Below, one piece after another: positions 9,701-18,564 of a stretch of DNA of 64,000 bases. The stretch covers positions 310,001 through 374,000 of the forward strand of contig NZ_VKAB01000008.1 of NCBI RefSeq assembly GCF_009769385.1, read 5' to 3'. The position numbers were made by a program, and so were the translations under genes. The stretch is from Saccharothrix deserti. Lineage in GTDB: Bacteria > Actinomycetota > Actinomycetes > Mycobacteriales > Pseudonocardiaceae. Every line of letters begins with the position of its first letter. The first letter of the stretch is position 1. Under the pieces are notes generated by a model. That model saw only the letters and a program-made list of their open reading frames with translations. It was not told the DNA's origin and did not search any database.

Positions 9701-10779
9701 CGCAGACCGCGGCGGGCGGTCAGGTTGCCCAGCGACTCGGACAGGTCCAGCAGGGTGACGCCGACCAGACCCTCTTCCAGGATGATCTGCTCTTCCCGCG
9801 TGACATCGCCGTCGTCGATCAGGATCACGACGTGCGGCTGGTCGGCGGGCGGCGGCGCGTTGCGGGTGAACCGCTGCCGGTCGCGCAGCTGCTCGTCCAG
9901 CATCTGCTCGACCTCGGCCAGCGAACCGGCCATCATCCGCATCTGGCCGATGCCGTCCACGATCTGCGGGTGCTGCACGTGCGGCAGCCACTTCATCCAC
10001 TCCCACTCGGCCTTGGTGCGGCCGGTGGTGACGACCGCGATCAGCAGGTCGTCCGGGGAGTGGAAGGTCGCCATCTGGGCCAGCAGGGCACGGGCCAGGC
10101 CGCGCTTCTCGTTGATCTCGCCGAGCAGGCCCACGGCGGCGAAACCGCGCAGGGCGATGGAGATCGGCAGGTCGGGCACCAGCGAGTGGGCGCGCACGAA
10201 CCGGCGCAGCGCCAGCGTCGCGATCGGCTCCAGCTCCTCGACCGGACCGGTCTGCGGCGGCACGAGCCGGGTCGCCAGCCGCTGCGAGCCGCGGCCCGCG
10301 CGCAGGTGGCAGAAGTCGGGGTCGTTCTGCCGGCGCTCCCACATGCGCCGGGTGGTGGCCAGGGACCACAGCATCTGCGGGTCGGGGTGGACCCACTCGC
10401 GCTCGGCGCGCTGTTCGTTCGCGGCCTCGCGGGCGCGGTCGCGCATCTGGCCCAGGTACCGCAGGTAGTCCTTGCGGTCCTCGTTCATCTCGGCCTTCTT
10501 CTGGCCCCTGCCGCTGCCCATGCCGCCGGCCATCATGCCGATGGTCGACACCAGCATCATGCCCGGCATGATCATCGCCGCCGGGCTTCGATTGCTGTAC
10601 TGGAACATCAGCAGCATCATCCCGACGGACGACACGATCATGACGACGGGCATCGCCTTCATCATGATGTTGCCGGGGATGACGCGTGGCACCTCGGGTG
10701 GCGGTTCGAGGTGGACCTCACCGCCGGGCGGGCGGGGAGCAGCGAGGCGTGCCGTGCGCTTGAACTGCAGCGTGCTCAC
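6775..10779 (-). CDS. eccC: Type VII secretion ATPase EccC (EccCa-EccCb fused)
   Basis: The FtsK/SpoIIIE-type motor of an ESX secretion system, 1334 residues and therefore the single-chain form. Two membrane segments lie near residues 38-58 and 66-86. Three ATPase domains follow: Walker A GATGSGKS (484-491) with Walker B LFICIDEF (591-598), GGPQSGKS (842-849) with FLVVDGW, and DGESGKT (1133-1139) with LFVVVDDYD. A charged Lys/Glu/Pro linker separates domains 1 and 2 (about 728-760). Domain 1 has the canonical catalytic Glu (597); domains 2 and 3 lack it, as usual in this family, where they mainly bind nucleotide and substrate signal. The start is GTG. It is divergent from eccD across 261 bp. 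Confidence 0.96.
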   Translation of the reverse strand: MSTLQFKRTARLAAPRPPGGEVHLEPPPEVPRVIPGNIMMKAMPVVMIVSSVGMMLLMFQYSNRSPAAMIMPGMMLVSTIGMMAGGMGSGRGQKKAEMNEDRKDYLRYLGQMRDRAREAANEQRAEREWVHPDPQMLWSLATTRRMWERRQNDPDFCHLRAGRGSQRLATRLVPPQTGPVEELEPIATLALRRFVRAHSLVPDLPISIALRGFAAVGLLGEINEKRGLARALLAQMATFHSPDDLLIAVVTTGRTKAEWEWMKWLPHVQHPQIVDGIGQMRMMAGSLAEVEQMLDEQLRDRQRFTRNAPPPADQPHVVILIDDGDVTREEQIILEEGLVGVTLLDLSESLGNLTARRGLRLVIEDGKLGARSASGVEWFGAPDWLSVVEAEALARRLSPYRVGGVDAGGTDEDPLSMSNNPPLLEFLGIPGDPMTFDVQGAWRPRPVRDRYRVPFGIGEFGQQVELDIKEAAMEGMGPHGLCIGATGSGKSEFLRTLVLGMLATHSSTSLNMILVDFKGGATFLGLDKAPHVAATITNLAGDLTLVDRMKDAIAGEVSRRQEVLAKGNYKNVWDYEKARENGADLDPLPALFICIDEFSEMLTAKPDFIDIFLQIGRVGRSLQMHMLLASQRLEEGKLRGLDTFLSYRIGLKTFSAAESRAAIGVPDAYELPPIPGSGYLGVQGSPLTRFKALYVSGPYRPAGLQVAGPSAPVTSDKRPRYFVPDYIEIPKEPVKPLEPVKQEKKEDDSNEPSELEVIVERLVGQGPPAHEVWLPPLNEPPSLDTLLPPLQATEDRGLTAPGFFSNGKLQVPLGVVDKPFEQRRDLLWADFSGAAGHGAIVGGPQSGKSMMLRGLITSMALTHTPEEVQFYCLDLGGGTLAALENLPHVGGFASRLDVDKARRMVAELSGLISEREQRFRAQGIDSMVEFRNRKRRGEIRDDNFGDAFLVVDGWMNFRQEFEALEPMVQALAAQGLSYGVHVVVAANRWAEIRPAMKDLLGTRFELRLGDPSESEVDRKVAVNIPAGRPGRGLSPQKLHFLTALPRIDASSDAENVAAGVQDMIAKVNGAWRGRRAPQVRLLPDVLPYNDFMAQVQQMRPNRGHLVPIGVNEDELAPVYLDFDADPHFMALADGESGKTALLRAIVRGIMTGYTSNEALIMLVDYRRTMLGYIETDHLLSYAVSSAQLTDMIKDVRGSMMGRLPGPDVTQEQLKNRSWWKGPELFVVVDDYDLVAPQGGQNPLQPLAEFIPQAKDVGLHIVAVRRMGGASRAMYDPILGKLKEISAPVMVGSGSKEEGAIVGNLKPSPQPPGRGTLVTRKLGQQRIQVAWIDPD

Positions 10780-10814
10780 CTAACAGGCACCTCTTCAAAT
10801 CGATCGAACACCCC

Positions 10815-10840
10815 TTGTGGCGCGTGTGGGCACGCCACAA
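10815..10840. promoter_or_regulatory. Inverted repeat in the divergent eccC/eccD promoter region
   Basis: TTGTGGCG and CGCCACAA form an 8-bp inverted repeat with a 10-nt spacer, 36 bp upstream of the eccC start in the 261-bp divergent region (10780-11040). The position suits an operator or leader hairpin for eccC. No strong -35/-10 pair was found; CATACT near 10951 is only a weak candidate for the eccD direction. Confidence 0.35.
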
Positions 10841-11040
10841 CCAGTTGCAACGACACTATGGCGCATCGGAACCCCGCACGACGGGGGGTCGGGGAAATCC
10901 GCGACCAACGTGTTGCGCGGAACAGCCCTGCCGCGGCGTCCGGTGCGTCCATACTGGGGCCGGCCGAAGCACGTCCGACCGGACCAATAGGGTCGGGGCG
11001 GAACCACAAGCACACACTCATCAGGACTTAGGGGGCGCTG

Positions 11041-12435
11041 GTGGCGACCGGTACGACGGTGTTCAGCAGGGTGACGGTGGTTGCGCCGCGTACGCGTATC
11101 GACGTCGCGCTGCCCGCCGACGTCGCGGTGGCCGACCTGCTGCCGATGCTGCTGGACATGGCCAAGGAGGCCACTCCGGACGGTGGCGTGCGGCACGGTG
11201 GGTGGGCGTTGGCCAAGCTGGGCGACAGCCCGCTGGACCCCAGCCGCACGCTGGCCTCGCTCGGCGTGGTCGACGGCGAACTGCTCCAACTGCGCAAGCG
11301 CAACGAGAACCCGCCGCCCCCGCTGTACGACGACGTGGTCGACGCGATCGCGGAGTCCGATCCGGACAGCTTCCGCCCGTGGACCAAGGACACGGCGCGG
11401 CGCTACGGCCACCTCGCGGGCGCGTTGGCGCTGATCACGGCCGCGATCGCGGTGCTGATGGCCGGTCCGCTCTCGGGCGGCGGCAACCTGGCGCCGGCGA
11501 TCTGCGCGGGCGTGGTGGCCATCGCGGCGCTGGCCGCGGGCGCGGTCGTGGCGCGGGCCTACAACGCGACCGGCACGGGCGTGCTGATCGCCGCGGCGGG
11601 CGGACTGCCCATGGCGTACGTCGCGGGCCTCCACATCGTGCCCGGCCCGCTCGGCCGGCCGAGCCTGCTGCTGGCCAGCGTCCTGGTGCTGATCTTCGCC
11701 TCGGCCGCGATCATGCTGATCGGCCGCGGCATCACGGTGTTCATCGCCGCCGCCACGGCGGGCGCGTTGAGCGCCATCGCGTTCTTCATCGGCATCTTCG
11801 TCGACCACCCGCTGCACGGCATCGCGGCGGCCACCGCGGCCGTCTCGCTGGCGATGCTGTCCGCGCTGCCCCGGTTGACGATCCAGCTGGCCAAGCTGCC
11901 GCTGCCGACCGTGCCGGGCAGCGCCGAGGACCTGAAGGAGGACACCGGTTTCCCGGAGTACTCCGTGATCGAGCGGCGCACGGCGAACGCGCACGAGTAC
12001 CTGACCGGCATGATCATCGGCTGCGGCGGCACCGCCGCGCTGTTCTCCGTGATCGCGTCCGGCAACGGCAGCATCTGGGGCCCGCTGCTGGCGATCGTGG
12101 TCACGCTGGTCCTGCTGCTGCGCGGCCGGGCCTACGCCAACGGCGCGCAGGCGGTGGCGCTGCTGGCCAGCGGCATGGTCGCGGGCGCGGGCGTGCTGCT
12201 CGGGTGGCTGGTGCAGTCCTCGGCCGGTGACCGGCTGCTGTTCGTGTTCGGCACGCTCGTGGTGATCGGCGCGGGTGCGCTCGTGCTCGGTGTGATCTTC
12301 CCCAACCAGAAGTTCTCCCCGGTGCTGCGTCGCACGGTCGACGTGATGGAGGCCATCCTGATCGCCGCGGTCCTGCCGCTGGCGCTCGCCGTGATGGACC
12401 TCTACGTGGCCATGCGCCAGCTCATCCCCGCGTGA
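11041..12435 (+). CDS. eccD: Type VII secretion membrane channel protein EccD
   Basis: The multispanning core membrane component of the ESX translocon, 464 residues. Residues 1-85 form the ubiquitin-like YukD-type cytosolic domain (a beta-rich stretch ending LRKRNENPPPPLYDD). From about residue 120 there is an almost continuous series of hydrophobic helices (about eleven), interrupted by one soluble loop near 275-320 (LPTVPGSAEDLKEDTGFPEY), as in known EccD proteins. The start is GTG at 11041 with a G-rich ribosome-binding site (TTAGGGGGCG). The stop is 7 bp from the mycP start, so the two are co-transcribed. Confidence 0.93.
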   Translation: MATGTTVFSRVTVVAPRTRIDVALPADVAVADLLPMLLDMAKEATPDGGVRHGGWALAKLGDSPLDPSRTLASLGVVDGELLQLRKRNENPPPPLYDDVVDAIAESDPDSFRPWTKDTARRYGHLAGALALITAAIAVLMAGPLSGGGNLAPAICAGVVAIAALAAGAVVARAYNATGTGVLIAAAGGLPMAYVAGLHIVPGPLGRPSLLLASVLVLIFASAAIMLIGRGITVFIAAATAGALSAIAFFIGIFVDHPLHGIAAATAAVSLAMLSALPRLTIQLAKLPLPTVPGSAEDLKEDTGFPEYSVIERRTANAHEYLTGMIIGCGGTAALFSVIASGNGSIWGPLLAIVVTLVLLLRGRAYANGAQAVALLASGMVAGAGVLLGWLVQSSAGDRLLFVFGTLVVIGAGALVLGVIFPNQKFSPVLRRTVDVMEAILIAAVLPLALAVMDLYVAMRQLIPA

Positions 12436-12442
12436 GGCCGTG

Positions 12443-13870
12443 ATGCGCATCCGCAAGATCGCCGCGCTGGCCGCGGTGGCGGTCACCCTCGTGACCGCGC
12501 CCGGCGCGCAGGCACAGCCGACCACGACCGCGAACTCCCCTACCCGACCGAACTCGCAGCCGCCTGCGGTCGACCGGAGCTTCCTCAAGGCGCCCGCACC
12601 GCCCCAGGAAGACGTCAACTACACGCAGAAGACGCAGTGCGTCACCTCGGGCACGGGCAACCGCCCCATCCCGAACAAGCCGTGGGGCCAGATGCAGCTC
12701 CGGCTGGAAGAGGCGCACCGCTTCGCCACCGGCAAGGGCGTGACGCTCGCGATCATCGACACCGGTGTCAACGCCAACCACCCGCGGCTGGCCGGCCGGG
12801 TCACCGAGGGCGGCGACTACGTCGAGACCGAGAAGAAGGGGATCTCCGACTGCGACGGTCACGGCACCGAGGTCGCGGGCGTGGCGGCGGCCAGCCGGGA
12901 CGCCGAGACCGGGTTCGTCGGCGCCGCGCCCGACGTGAAGGTGCTGGCGTACCGGCAGACCAGCAACAACTTCGAGTTCAAGGACCCGGCGGGGACCAAC
13001 AACCGGCCGTCCGCGGGCAAGGTCGACACGCTGGCGCAGGCCATCATCGCCGCCGCGGACAGGGGCGTCGACGTCATCAACATCTCGCTGACCTCGTGCG
13101 CCGCGCCGCGCGAGCCCAGCAGGCAGGAACGCGAGTTGCAGGCCGCGGTGGACTGGGCGGTGAAAGAGAAGGACGTGGTGATCGTCACCGCGGCGGGCAA
13201 CATCGATCCCAAGAGCGGCTGCGAGCTGCAGAACGACAAGCAGGACCCGAACAACGTCAACGTGGTCGCGTCGCCGCCGTGGTACGCCGACAACGTGCTG
13301 TCCGTGGCGTCGGTCAACGTCGAGGGCGAGGTGTCGTCGTTCTCGGTGTGGGGCCCGTGGGTCAGCGTGGCCGCGCCGGGTGAGAACATCGTCACGCTCG
13401 ACCCGGCCGGTCAGGGCCTGACCGACGCGAACGTCGTGGACCAGCGGCCCACCCCGATCCAGGGCACCAGCTTCGCCTCGCCGTACGTGGCGGGTGTGGC
13501 CGCGCTGGTGCGCGAGCGGTTCCCGAACCTGACCGCGAAGCAGGTCATGGACCGGATCAAGGCGACCGCGAAGCACCCGGGCAACCCCAACGGGCGGGAT
13601 CACAAGGTCGGCTACGGGATCATCAACCCGGTGGCCGCGCTGACCGCCGAGCTGCCGTCCGAGCGTCCGGGCGCGAAGCAGACGACGCCTCCGGAAATGC
13701 TCACCACGCTGGACCCGCTGAACCCGCCGGACAACACGCCGATGATCGTGGCGCTGTCCGGCACCGGCGCGGGCGTTGGCCTGCTGCTGTTGACGCTGTT
13801 CATCGTGCACACCGTCAACCGCAACCGCGCCAGGCGCGCGACCGTCCCGCTGAAACGCTCGACAATCTGA
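12443..13870 (+). CDS. mycP: Type VII secretion-associated mycosin (subtilisin-like protease) MycP
   Basis: A membrane-anchored S8 serine protease needed for ESX function. It has a signal peptide (residues 1-25, ending AQAQ), the catalytic triad Asp106 (AIIDTGV), His140 (DGHGTEVAG) and Ser343 (GTSFASPYVAG), the oxyanion Asn253 (AAGN), and a C-terminal membrane helix near 434-455 followed by a basic tail. The Pro/Ser-rich N-terminal extension after the signal peptide is typical of mycosins, which wrap it around the catalytic domain. I chose the ATG at 12443; the GTG just before it is in frame and would add one residue. GAGG within the eccD stop region serves as ribosome-binding site. Confidence 0.95.
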   Translation: MRIRKIAALAAVAVTLVTAPGAQAQPTTTANSPTRPNSQPPAVDRSFLKAPAPPQEDVNYTQKTQCVTSGTGNRPIPNKPWGQMQLRLEEAHRFATGKGVTLAIIDTGVNANHPRLAGRVTEGGDYVETEKKGISDCDGHGTEVAGVAAASRDAETGFVGAAPDVKVLAYRQTSNNFEFKDPAGTNNRPSAGKVDTLAQAIIAAADRGVDVINISLTSCAAPREPSRQERELQAAVDWAVKEKDVVIVTAAGNIDPKSGCELQNDKQDPNNVNVVASPPWYADNVLSVASVNVEGEVSSFSVWGPWVSVAAPGENIVTLDPAGQGLTDANVVDQRPTPIQGTSFASPYVAGVAALVRERFPNLTAKQVMDRIKATAKHPGNPNGRDHKVGYGIINPVAALTAELPSERPGAKQTTPPEMLTTLDPLNPPDNTPMIVALSGTGAGVGLLLLTLFIVHTVNRNRARRATVPLKRSTI

Positions 13871-13884
13871 ACAACCTGAACCTC

Positions 13885-13926
13885 AACGGAAAAGGGCCGC
13901 CCCGACCAGGGCGGCCCTTTTCCGTT
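13885..13926. terminator. Bidirectional terminator between mycP and the substrate pair
   Basis: An 18-bp perfect inverted repeat (AACGGAAAAGGGCCGCCC and its complement) with a 6-nt loop CGACCA. The A-run on one side and T-run on the other make it a textbook two-way terminator between the convergent mycP and the gene at 13941. Confidence 0.9.
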
Positions 13927-13940
13927 CACACGCTCAGCGA

Positions 13941-15002
13941 TCAATCCTCGCCCAGGACCGGCGGGGCGGACTTCTTGGGCTTGCCGAAGACCTGCTCGGT
14001 CGAGCCCGCCAGCTGGACCTTCGACTTGTGGTCCTTGTCGCCGCCCTGCTGGCCGCCTGCGCCCATGCCGCCCATCATGCCGCCGCCCATCATCCCCGCA
14101 CCGCCCGCGACAGCCGGACCGGACGGACCCGCGGCCGCCGCGGCCGGACGAGCACCGGGCTCAACGGGATGCGGCTCGGACACGGCCGTCGACCCACCCT
14201 GCTGCATCCGCTCCGGCGACTCGCCTCCAGGCAGGCCACCGGGCACGCCGCCACCACCACCGGGCACGCCGCCACCGGAACCGGAACCCGCGCCACCACC
14301 GGCGGCGGCGGGCTTGGTCTCGGCGGGCGGGCCGGCCGGGGGCTGCGTGCCCGAAGAAGGTGGCACGGTCGGCTTCGCCGGCTCCGTGAACGTCCAGTTC
14401 TGCTCGGGGTACTTGTGCTCCATCTTCACGTCGGCGAAGTCCTCCGACCCGGACACGCCGTCACAGAGCCGCAGGAACGCCTCCAGCACGTCGCGCACCG
14501 ACTCGTGCAGCTCCTTCGCCGGGTCGTGCAGTTCGTCCAACGCCTCGACCACGCGCCGGTCGCCGTCCACCGGCAACGCCGCCGCACCGGACACCGTGTC
14601 GGCCGCCTCGGCGAACACCCGGGACATGTCCTCCACGATGCCGCGGATGCCCTCGGCGGTCTGGTCCAGCGCCTCGCCCATCGCGTGCATCGCGTCGGAC
14701 ATGTCGTGCCCGGCCAAGCCGACCTTCTGCATGTGCTCCACGAACGAGTCCGCGTCCCTGCCCTGCCACGCCGAGTCGAGCTTGCCCAGCGGCTTGGTCA
14801 GGTCACGCGTCACGTGCTCGGCGACGAGCCCGGCCTTGCGCCAGCGCTCCGCCTCCTCGTGCAGGTCGTTCCAGTCGCCCACGACGGGCGTGAAGTACTC
14901 CGCCACGAGATCGCGCACGCCGAGCCGCCTGCTGATCCCCGACAGGTAGTCCAGCTCCGGCCCGACCTCGGCGGCGATCTGCCTGCCGTCCTTGCCCCGC
15001 AT
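13941..15002 (-). CDS. PPE/EspB-like type VII secretion substrate with WxG motif (353 aa)
   Basis: Probable ESX substrate. The first 190 residues are helical and carry a WxG turn (DSAWQGRDADSF near residues 77-88) as in WXG100, PPE and EspB proteins. The C-terminal part is low complexity: Pro/Thr-rich, then Gly-rich, then a Met/Gly stretch (GMMGGGMMGGMG), then a Lys-rich end. The ATG at 15002 overlaps the TGA of the upstream gene by one base (TGATG), so translation is coupled. That coupling, and the short partner upstream, resemble PE/PPE and EspC/EspB-type heterodimer pairs. Function beyond secretion is unknown. Confidence 0.75.
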   Translation of the reverse strand: MRGKDGRQIAAEVGPELDYLSGISRRLGVRDLVAEYFTPVVGDWNDLHEEAERWRKAGLVAEHVTRDLTKPLGKLDSAWQGRDADSFVEHMQKVGLAGHDMSDAMHAMGEALDQTAEGIRGIVEDMSRVFAEAADTVSGAAALPVDGDRRVVEALDELHDPAKELHESVRDVLEAFLRLCDGVSGSEDFADVKMEHKYPEQNWTFTEPAKPTVPPSSGTQPPAGPPAETKPAAAGGGAGSGSGGGVPGGGGGVPGGLPGGESPERMQQGGSTAVSEPHPVEPGARPAAAAAGPSGPAVAGGAGMMGGGMMGGMGAGGQQGGDKDHKSKVQLAGSTEQVFGKPKKSAPPVLGED

Positions 15003-15367
15003 CAGCTCAACCCCGCCCGGCGTTCGACGGCCTTGAGCGACGCGATCGCCTCGTCGTCCTGGGCGCTGTAGTGCTCGGCCACCTCGTGCAGCCCCTTCGC
15101 CGCGGACGTCAGCACCTCGCACGCCCGGTCGAGCTGCTGGTTCAGCATCCCGGCGGCCCGGCTGTACGCCTCGGCGCTGCGCAACGTCCGACCCAACTCG
15201 CCGAAGCTCTGGGCGCGCACCGGCGCCTCCCGCAGCTCGGCGCGCGCGCGGGTCAGCTCCTCGGCCGCCTCCTCGACGCGCTCGGCGTACAGCTCCAGCC
15301 AGCGCGGGTCGACCGCCACCTGCCCGGTGCGCGCCGCGACCGCGGGCCCGCGTGTGACCTCGTTCAC
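15002..15367 (-). CDS. EspC/PE-like type VII secretion target with YxxxD signal (121 aa)
   Basis: A short helical protein of the EspC-like type. Near its end it carries YSAQD (in AEHYSAQDDEAI), matching the YxxxD general secretion signal that follows the helix-turn-helix in ESX substrates. The start is GTG at 15367 with AGGAGG upstream. It is immediately upstream of, and translationally coupled to, the WxG-bearing 353-residue protein, which is likely its binding partner, so the pair would be exported together. Sequence identity to named families cannot be confirmed here. Confidence 0.72.
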   Translation of the reverse strand: MNEVTRGPAVAARTGQVAVDPRWLELYAERVEEAAEELTRARAELREAPVRAQSFGELGRTLRSAEAYSRAAGMLNQQLDRACEVLTSAAKGLHEVAEHYSAQDDEAIASLKAVERRAGLS

Positions 15368-15459
15368 CCCGACACCTCCTGCACCCTATGACGGGAACCG
15401 GCCCACGCCGGTTCCGCCAAAGGGCTCAGCAATAGGGGCCGCGACAGCGACAACCGTGC

Positions 15460-17097
15460 TCAGCCGCCCTGCTTCTTCGCCGCCTGCTCCTCGGGCAACA
15501 GGCTGTTGCTCTTCGGCACCGGGATCGAGTCCCAGCTGCGGATGGCGTCGTTGCGGTTGAGCTGCGGCCCGTTGGGCAGCAGCCGCAGGATCGACTCCGG
15601 TCCGGGCGCGAACCCGTCCGCGCCCAACCCGAGCCCGCCGGCGGTGACCCCGTCCGGGATGCCGTACTTCACGCCACGTCCGGTGATCAGGTGGATCGGG
15701 CCGCTCTTGAAGTCCTCAGTGGACGTCGCACTGCGCACCACGGCCGACTTGCCCGGCGCCATCACGAACTGGCTGACGACCTCGCCGGTCGCACCCACCT
15801 GGTTGATGTCCACCGGCGCCACGCCGCTCGGGATCGGCAGCGACGGCGCGATGGTCACCTTGGTGTGCTGCGACTTGTTGTCCGACGTCACGTTCTGCGC
15901 CTGCCAGCCCAGGCAGATCACCCGGTTGTTCTGGTTGGGATCCAGGATCTCCGGCACGTCGGCCGGGTAGTCGTCGAAGTCGAGCTGTTCGGTGGTCGGC
16001 GCGTCGTTGATCCGCGCGATGTCCACCAGCTTCGGCTCGCCCTGCGCGTAGGTGGCGCGGATCAGGTCGCCCGCCGCGCGGGTGATGTCCTGCAGGCCGT
16101 CCTTCAGCGCCACGTAGAACGTGGGACCGGCGCCGGTGCGGCGGACCTCGATCACGTCGCCGACCTTCAGGTTCTGACCGGTGACGTACGTCACCGCCTG
16201 GCCGCGGCCCGGGATCTCGGGCGCCACCAACGGCTTCGCCTCGGGGATCGCGTTGAGCAGACCGGTGCTGACCGCACGCGGCTTCTTCTGGCTCAGGTTC
16301 AACGCGGTGCGGACCTCGGACTTGTCGAGGTCGACCTTGGCGCGCACCGTGGACGTCGAGGTGATCTTCGAGTCCTGCGGCGCCTTGTAGATCAGGTACG
16401 CCTGCTTGTCGTCGGTGCCCGCCCGCACCAGCAGCGCGCGGTTGCCGTCGAGCAGTTCACCGCCGCCGCTGTAGCCCGCGAGGACCGTGGTGGTGAACTT
16501 GCCCGGCGCCGACGGGTCGTTCAGCGACTCGTCCAACGTCAGCGTGTCGCACACGGACCAGTCCGAGCCGATCCGGTCCTCCGGCTTCGGCAGCACGTCC
16601 GGCCCGTCGGGGATGCCGGTCAACCGGCCCTTGGGCAGCTTCGACAACGCCTTCTCGCTGACCAGCTTCGGCTCGCCGCCCGCGACCTGCGGCCCCTGGT
16701 TGACCTGACCGGCCGGCGCGTCGCTACCCGCGACCGAGGCCTGTCCGGCGTCCGGCTGTTGCCGCTGCAACAGCAGCAGCCGCGCGGACGCGAGGTTCGT
16801 CATCGGGATCAACGTCCTGGGATTGCCCTCGCGGACCACGTAGACCTGGCCGGTCTCCTTGGAGATGGCGATCTGCGTCTGGCCGTCGACCTGCGGGTCC
16901 GGCGAGAAGAAGCCGAAGATCAGGAACCCGATCATGCCGATGATGCCCAGCAGAACGCCCACCGCGGTGGCACGCGAGTGCGTGCGCATCGGGTCGTGCA
17001 GCATCACCGCGTCTCTGCGCACCAGAGCGGACTGCATCCTGCGCAGCACGAAGCGGTAGGCCTGGACCTGTGACTTGGTGGTGGGTGTTGATGCCAT
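15460..17097 (-). CDS. eccB: Type VII secretion protein EccB
   Basis: Single-pass ESX core component, 545 residues. The N-terminus reads TPTTKSQVQAYRFVLRRMQ, the typical EccB start, followed by a membrane helix at about 46-67 (VGVLLGIIGMIGFLIFGFF) and a long extracytoplasmic domain with the repeated beta-rich modules of the family and two Cys (SVCDTL and VICLGW) expected to form a disulfide. The ATG at 17097 was chosen because family homology begins there; the open frame continues to 18267 without protein-like sequence. It is divergent from eccE, separated by 129 bp. Confidence 0.94.
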   Translation of the reverse strand: MASTPTTKSQVQAYRFVLRRMQSALVRRDAVMLHDPMRTHSRATAVGVLLGIIGMIGFLIFGFFSPDPQVDGQTQIAISKETGQVYVVREGNPRTLIPMTNLASARLLLLQRQQPDAGQASVAGSDAPAGQVNQGPQVAGGEPKLVSEKALSKLPKGRLTGIPDGPDVLPKPEDRIGSDWSVCDTLTLDESLNDPSAPGKFTTTVLAGYSGGGELLDGNRALLVRAGTDDKQAYLIYKAPQDSKITSTSTVRAKVDLDKSEVRTALNLSQKKPRAVSTGLLNAIPEAKPLVAPEIPGRGQAVTYVTGQNLKVGDVIEVRRTGAGPTFYVALKDGLQDITRAAGDLIRATYAQGEPKLVDIARINDAPTTEQLDFDDYPADVPEILDPNQNNRVICLGWQAQNVTSDNKSQHTKVTIAPSLPIPSGVAPVDINQVGATGEVVSQFVMAPGKSAVVRSATSTEDFKSGPIHLITGRGVKYGIPDGVTAGGLGLGADGFAPGPESILRLLPNGPQLNRNDAIRSWDSIPVPKSNSLLPEEQAAKKQGG

Positions 17098-17226
17098 TCT
17101 CGGCTCGCTGCTCTCCCAGTCGCGGTACGGTCTGCACGATAGCCGGACGGCGGGTGGTCCGTGTGCGGGTTGGTCAGACCCGGTCGGTCCACCCGGCGCA
17201 CGCCGAGGGAAAGAGAACCAGATCGG

Positions 17227-18564
17227 ATGTCCGTGACCACCCCACATCCGGGTCCACCCAACCCCGCCATGGCGCGCGCGCAGGCAGCAGGGGGCGCCGT
17301 CCGCGCCGCACTGCTCCGGGCGCGTCGCCGCACCGCAGGTGCGAGCCTGGGCGCGCTGCCGGTCACCAACCTGGTTGTGCTGGAGGTCGGCGTCGCCATC
17401 GGCCTGGTCCTGCTGGCGATCGGCGCCACCGGTGACGGTGTGCAGCCCGTGCCGATGTACATCGCGGCCGGCATCGTGCTGATCGCGCTGATCCTCGCGT
17501 TCACCAGGTCCCGGGGTCGCTGGTTGACCCAGTGGATCGGTCTCGTGGTGCGCTACAGCTTCCGCTCGCACTCCCGCACGGCCAAGCGCAGCGGCCCGGT
17601 GGAGATGAAGCCCCCGTCCGAGGAGGAGTCCACGGTCATCGGCTCGGACGACCCGCGGGTGGCGTTGCTGCGCCTCGCGGTGCCGGACCTGGTGGTGGCC
17701 AGGGGCGTCGACCACGAGCGCCGTCCGCTGGGCATGGCCTGGCACCAGGGCGCGTGGACCGCCGTGCTGCTGGTCGACCCGGCGCCGGGCCTGATCACCG
17801 CGGTGGGCAGCGCGCCGTCGCTGCCGCTGGGCGCGCTCGCGCCGACGCTGGAGGACCGCGGTGTGGTGCTGGACGCGATCTCGGTGATCTGGCACTGCTA
17901 CCCGGGCAGCGCGGCGCTGCCGGTGAACTCGCCCGCGCTCAACTCGTACATGGAAGTGCTCGGCCCGTTGCCCGCCGCGGCACGCCGGACCACGTGGATC
18001 GCGGTGCGGCTGGACCCGCGGCGGTGCGCGGCGGCGATCCGGGAACGCGGCGGCGGCGTCGTGGGCGCGCACCGCGCGTTGATCGGCGCGCTGTCCCGCG
18101 TGCGCAACGCGTTGGAGTCGACGGGCGTGTCGATCCGGCCGCTCGACCCCGACGAGCTGATCCGGGCGGGCATCTCGGCGGCCGAGCTGACCTCGGTGGC
18201 CGGGTCCAACAACTCGGTGTCGTTGCGGGAGAAGTGGTCCGGTGTGACGGCGGGTGGCGTTGGTCACTCCAGCTACGCGATCACCGGCTGGCCGGCCAAG
18301 GGCATGCGCAACAACCTGAACGCGCTGACCGGCGTCCGGGCGCTGTCCTCGACGTTGTCCATGACGATCTCGCCGAGCAGCGAGCAGGGCCAGGTCGGCC
18401 TGCGCGGCATGGTGCGGGTGAGCGCGCGGACTCCGTCCGAATTGGACCGCGCGGACGACCGGCTCAAGGCGTTGTCCGACAAGCTCGACATCACGCTGAC
18501 CCCGTTGAACGGCCTGCAGGTCGCCGGGCTGGCCGCGACGCTGCCGCTGGGAGGTGTGGCGTGA
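17227..18564 (+). CDS. eccE: Type VII secretion protein EccE
   Basis: ESX membrane-complex component, 445 residues. Two membrane helices lie near 46-65 and 70-90 (NLVVLEVGVAIGLVLLAIG and MYIAAGIVLIALILAF), followed by a basic stretch (TRSRGRWLTQW) and a soluble C-terminal domain, which is the EccE layout. The ATG at 17227 is the probable start; an upstream in-frame start at 17161 would add 22 unlikely residues. The stop codon overlaps the GTG of the next gene (GTGA), showing a two-gene operon that ends at the strong terminator at 19313. Confidence 0.88.
   Translation: MSVTTPHPGPPNPAMARAQAAGGAVRAALLRARRRTAGASLGALPVTNLVVLEVGVAIGLVLLAIGATGDGVQPVPMYIAAGIVLIALILAFTRSRGRWLTQWIGLVVRYSFRSHSRTAKRSGPVEMKPPSEEESTVIGSDDPRVALLRLAVPDLVVARGVDHERRPLGMAWHQGAWTAVLLVDPAPGLITAVGSAPSLPLGALAPTLEDRGVVLDAISVIWHCYPGSAALPVNSPALNSYMEVLGPLPAAARRTTWIAVRLDPRRCAAAIRERGGGVVGAHRALIGALSRVRNALESTGVSIRPLDPDELIRAGISAAELTSVAGSNNSVSLREKWSGVTAGGVGHSSYAITGWPAKGMRNNLNALTGVRALSSTLSMTISPSSEQGQVGLRGMVRVSARTPSELDRADDRLKALSDKLDITLTPLNGLQVAGLAATLPLGGVA

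Noticed and set aside
7003-11031. A 1342-codon frame opposite eccC.
   Set aside because: Antisense shadow; eccC on the other strand has three Walker motifs and a normal start.
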